DNA of 14,940 bases from an uncultured Gemmatimonadota bacterium. GTDB taxonomy: Bacteria; Gemmatimonadota; Gemmatimonadetes; Gemmatimonadales; Gemmatimonadaceae. The translations under genes and the position numbers were made by a program. Where the stretch lies: assembly GCA_946479015.1 (NCBI GenBank), contig CAMLEQ010000040.1:1-14940 (forward strand). Direction: 5' to 3'. The notes beneath the pieces are model-generated. The model did not search any database and was not told where the DNA came from. It saw only the letters and a list, made by a program, of their open reading frames with translations. Positions 13,064 to 14,940 of the stretch are shown piece by piece; the stretch's first letter is position 1, and every line of letters begins with the position of its first letter.

Positions 13064-14253
13064 TGCGCGCGCGCCGCGTGCTGGTGACCGACGGCGAGCA
13101 GCGCGCGGCGCTCGCCATGGTTCGCTCCCTGGGCCGCGCGGGGCACGAGGTGTGGGTGACCTCCGCGCGGCGCGGGGCGCTCGCCGGCGGCTCGCGCTGG
13201 AGCCGCGGCGAGGCGGTGACCGCCGATCCGCTCGCGGCGCCGGAGCGCTTCGCGAGCGACGTGCGCGAGCGGATCGCCGCCTGGCGCATCGACACGGTGC
13301 TCCCGGTGAGCGAGCCGGCGTTGCTCGCGCTGCTCCCGGCGCGCGACACGCTCGGAGACGTGCTCTTCCCCTTTCCACCGGTGGAGGTGTTCCGGCGGCT
13401 GTGTGACAAGGGGGAGCTGCTGGCCGCCGCGCCGCGCGCCGGGATCGCCGTCCCGGAGCAGCTCGCGCTGCAGTCGCCGCGCGACGCGGCGGCGCTCGAC
13501 CCCGCCACGCTCGACTACCCGGTGGTGCTCAAGCCATCGCGCTCCGTGGGGGAACATGCGGGGCGGCGCGCGAAGCTCGCCGTGCGGCACGTGGCCGACG
13601 CCGCGCAGCTCTCCGTCGCCCTCGCCGAGCTGGGCGACGAGGCCTACCCGTTGCTCGTCCAGCGCCGCATCGTCGGACCGGGGGTGGGAATCTTCCTGCT
13701 CCTCTGGGAGGGACGGGTGCTCGCCACCTTCGCGCACCGGCGCATCCGCGAGAAGCCCCCGTCGGGCGGCATCAGCGTCTACCGCGAGAGCATCGCTGCC
13801 GAGCCCGCGCTCGTGCAGCGGTCGCGCGCGTTGCTCGAGCAGTTCGCCTGGTGCGGCGTGGCGATGGTGGAGTACAAGCTCGACGAGCGTACGGGCACGC
13901 CGTACCTCATGGAGGTGAACGGGAGGTTCTGGGGGTCGCTCCAGCTCGCGATCGACGCGGGAGTGGACTTTCCACGCCTGCTGGTGGACGCCGCCGCCGG
14001 CGTGCCGGTACGGCCGGTCGCCGACTACCGCGTGGGGGTGCGCAGCCGGTGGTGGTGGGGGGACGTGGACCACCTGCTCGCGCGCCTGCGCCGCTCGCGC
14101 GCCGAGCTGTCGCTGCCGCCCGACGCGCCGGGGCGCTGGCGCGCGATTCGCGACTTCTTCACCGTGCGCGCGCTCGACCGCGAGGAGATCCTTCGCCCGG
14201 ACGACCCGCGCCCTTTCCTGCGAGAGACGCTGCAGTGGTTTCGCCGATCGTGA
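13063..14253 (+). CDS. ATP-grasp family ligase (carboxylate-amine ligase-like)
   Basis: A 396-residue ATP-grasp protein. The N-terminal pre-ATP-grasp domain begins RRVLVTDGEQRAALAMVRSLGRAGHEVW (4-31), followed by IDTVLPVSEPALLALLP (76-92). The ATP-binding region has DYPVVLKPSRSVGEH (151-165) and YPLLVQRRIVGPGVGIFLL (195-213). The Mg-binding region VAMVEYKLDE (266-275) and LMEVNGRFWGSLQLAIDAGVDFP (282-304) includes the metal-ligand Glu/Asn. Such enzymes form an acyl-phosphate and join a carboxylate to an amine. In a glycan locus, attaching an amino acid or another acid to an amino sugar is a reasonable inference, but not shown. The start overlaps the deacetylase stop by one base. The stop overlaps the next GTG by four bases, so coupling to both neighbours is likely. 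Confidence 0.87.
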   Translation: MRARRVLVTDGEQRAALAMVRSLGRAGHEVWVTSARRGALAGGSRWSRGEAVTADPLAAPERFASDVRERIAAWRIDTVLPVSEPALLALLPARDTLGDVLFPFPPVEVFRRLCDKGELLAAAPRAGIAVPEQLALQSPRDAAALDPATLDYPVVLKPSRSVGEHAGRRAKLAVRHVADAAQLSVALAELGDEAYPLLVQRRIVGPGVGIFLLLWEGRVLATFAHRRIREKPPSGGISVYRESIAAEPALVQRSRALLEQFAWCGVAMVEYKLDERTGTPYLMEVNGRFWGSLQLAIDAGVDFPRLLVDAAAGVPVRPVADYRVGVRSRWWWGDVDHLLARLRRSRAELSLPPDAPGRWRAIRDFFTVRALDREEILRPDDPRPFLRETLQWFRRS

Positions 14254-14940
14254 CCGCCCCCGCTCCGGAGCTGGATGCCGGCTCCGCGCCGCTGCGGGTG
14301 GCGCTGATGCTCGAGTCGGATGGACCGGGTGGCGCCGAGGTGATGCTCCTCCAGCTCGCCGAGGAGCTGCGCCGGCGTGGCCATCACGTGCTCCCCGTGG
14401 GGCCGGATGATGGCTGCGGTTGGCTCGCCGCGCGATTCCGGGAGCGGGGATTCGAGCCCGCCACGTACTCGCTGCGCCGGCCGATCGATCTGCGCTGCCT
14501 CGATCAGCTCACCCGGCTGCTGCGCGTGCGCCGCGTGGACGTGGTGCACAGCCACGAGTTCACGATGGCGGTGTACGGCGCCGCGGCCGCGCGGCGTACG
14601 GGCGCGCGCCACGTGATCACGATGCACGGCGGCCGCTACTTCGCCGAGCAGTGGCGCCGCCGCGCGGCGCTCCGCTGGGCGGCGCGGCGTAGCGATGCGC
14701 TCGTCGCCGTGTCGGGCGCCACGGCCGAGGATCTGCGGCGCACGCTCGGCCTCGCGCGCGGCGCGGTGACCGTGGTGCCGAACGGGATCGAGTTCCGGAG
14801 CGGCTCGCGCGACCGCGTGCGGCGCGAGCTCGGCGTCGCGGATGACGAGCTGCTGATGGTGGCCGTGGGCAACCTGTATCCGGTGAAGGGGCACATGGTC
14901 CTCCTGCATGCGCTCGCCTCGTTGCGCGACGCGCCCTCCG
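14250..14940 (+). CDS. GT4-family glycosyltransferase, truncated by the window end
   Basis: An open frame from the GTG at 14250 (GTGA overlap with the ATP-grasp stop) runs off the window after about 230 codons. The protein reads MTAPAPELDAG, then LRVALMLESDGPGGAEVMLL (GT-B N-terminal strand and the glycine/glutamate acceptor loop). It continues with LAEELRRRGHHVLPVGP, VDVVHSHEFTMAVYGAAAA, HVITMHGGRYF, SDALVAVSGATAEDLRR, VTVVPNGIEF and VAVGNLYPVKGH. These are the standard order of motifs in GT4 retaining glycosyltransferases, with VPNGI marking the domain boundary. The C-terminal donor-binding EX7E region lies beyond the edge. It is the fourth gene of the polymerase operon and probably a second EPS sugar transferase. 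Confidence 0.88.
   Translation, partial: MTAPAPELDAGSAPLRVALMLESDGPGGAEVMLLQLAEELRRRGHHVLPVGPDDGCGWLAARFRERGFEPATYSLRRPIDLRCLDQLTRLLRVRRVDVVHSHEFTMAVYGAAAARRTGARHVITMHGGRYFAEQWRRRAALRWAARRSDALVAVSGATAEDLRRTLGLARGAVTVVPNGIEFRSGSRDRVRRELGVADDELLMVAVGNLYPVKGHMVLLHALASLRDAPS

Overview
The window is very GC-rich bacterial DNA, with tightly packed genes, frequent GTG starts and 1-16 nt gene overlaps. The protein types fit an environmental Gram-negative-type bacterium: a lipobox lipoprotein, an exosortase-A-style polysaccharide deacetylase, a FemAB-like partner and a VanZ/LamG-like membrane protein. Gemmatimonadota or Acidobacteriota are plausible guesses, but no rRNA or marker gene is present to prove it. 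The window is an exopolysaccharide (EPS) locus made of four transcription units.

Unit 1 (minus strand, 3628 to 119) encodes a VanZ-family membrane protein with a large extracytoplasmic insert, followed 3 nt later by a secreted S9A prolyl oligopeptidase. Unit 2 (plus strand, 3801-8260) diverges from it. It starts behind a good sigma-54 type promoter (3729-3744) and encodes an XrtA/PEP-CTERM-type polysaccharide deacetylase, a FemAB-like acyl/aminoacyl transferase, a DegT/DnrJ/EryC1-type sugar aminotransferase and a GT4 glycosyltransferase.

Unit 3 (8261-10497) is a single gene. A long leader carries a cyclic-di-GMP-I (GEMM) riboswitch aptamer (8634-8726), followed by a GTG-started outer-membrane lipoprotein (8746-10428). 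The lipoprotein has a Big_2-like domain and a putative glycoside-hydrolase-like (GHL15-like) barrel. A strong intrinsic terminator closes the unit. Unit 4 (10672 to beyond the window end) follows a second sigma-54 type promoter (10592-10607). It encodes an O-antigen-ligase/Wzy-like polymerase, a NodB-type polysaccharide deacetylase, an ATP-grasp ligase and a second GT4 glycosyltransferase cut by the window edge.

Read together, the locus builds and decorates a secreted polysaccharide. The two biosynthetic units are probably coordinated by sigma-54 and an enhancer-binding activator. The embedded lipoprotein hydrolase-like gene answers separately to the biofilm second messenger c-di-GMP through RNA. 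The exosortase itself, any PEP-CTERM substrate, and the chain-length/export proteins (Wza/Wzc-like) are not in this window. The most interesting feature is the riboswitch-controlled matrix lipoprotein placed between two sigma-54-preceded EPS operons.
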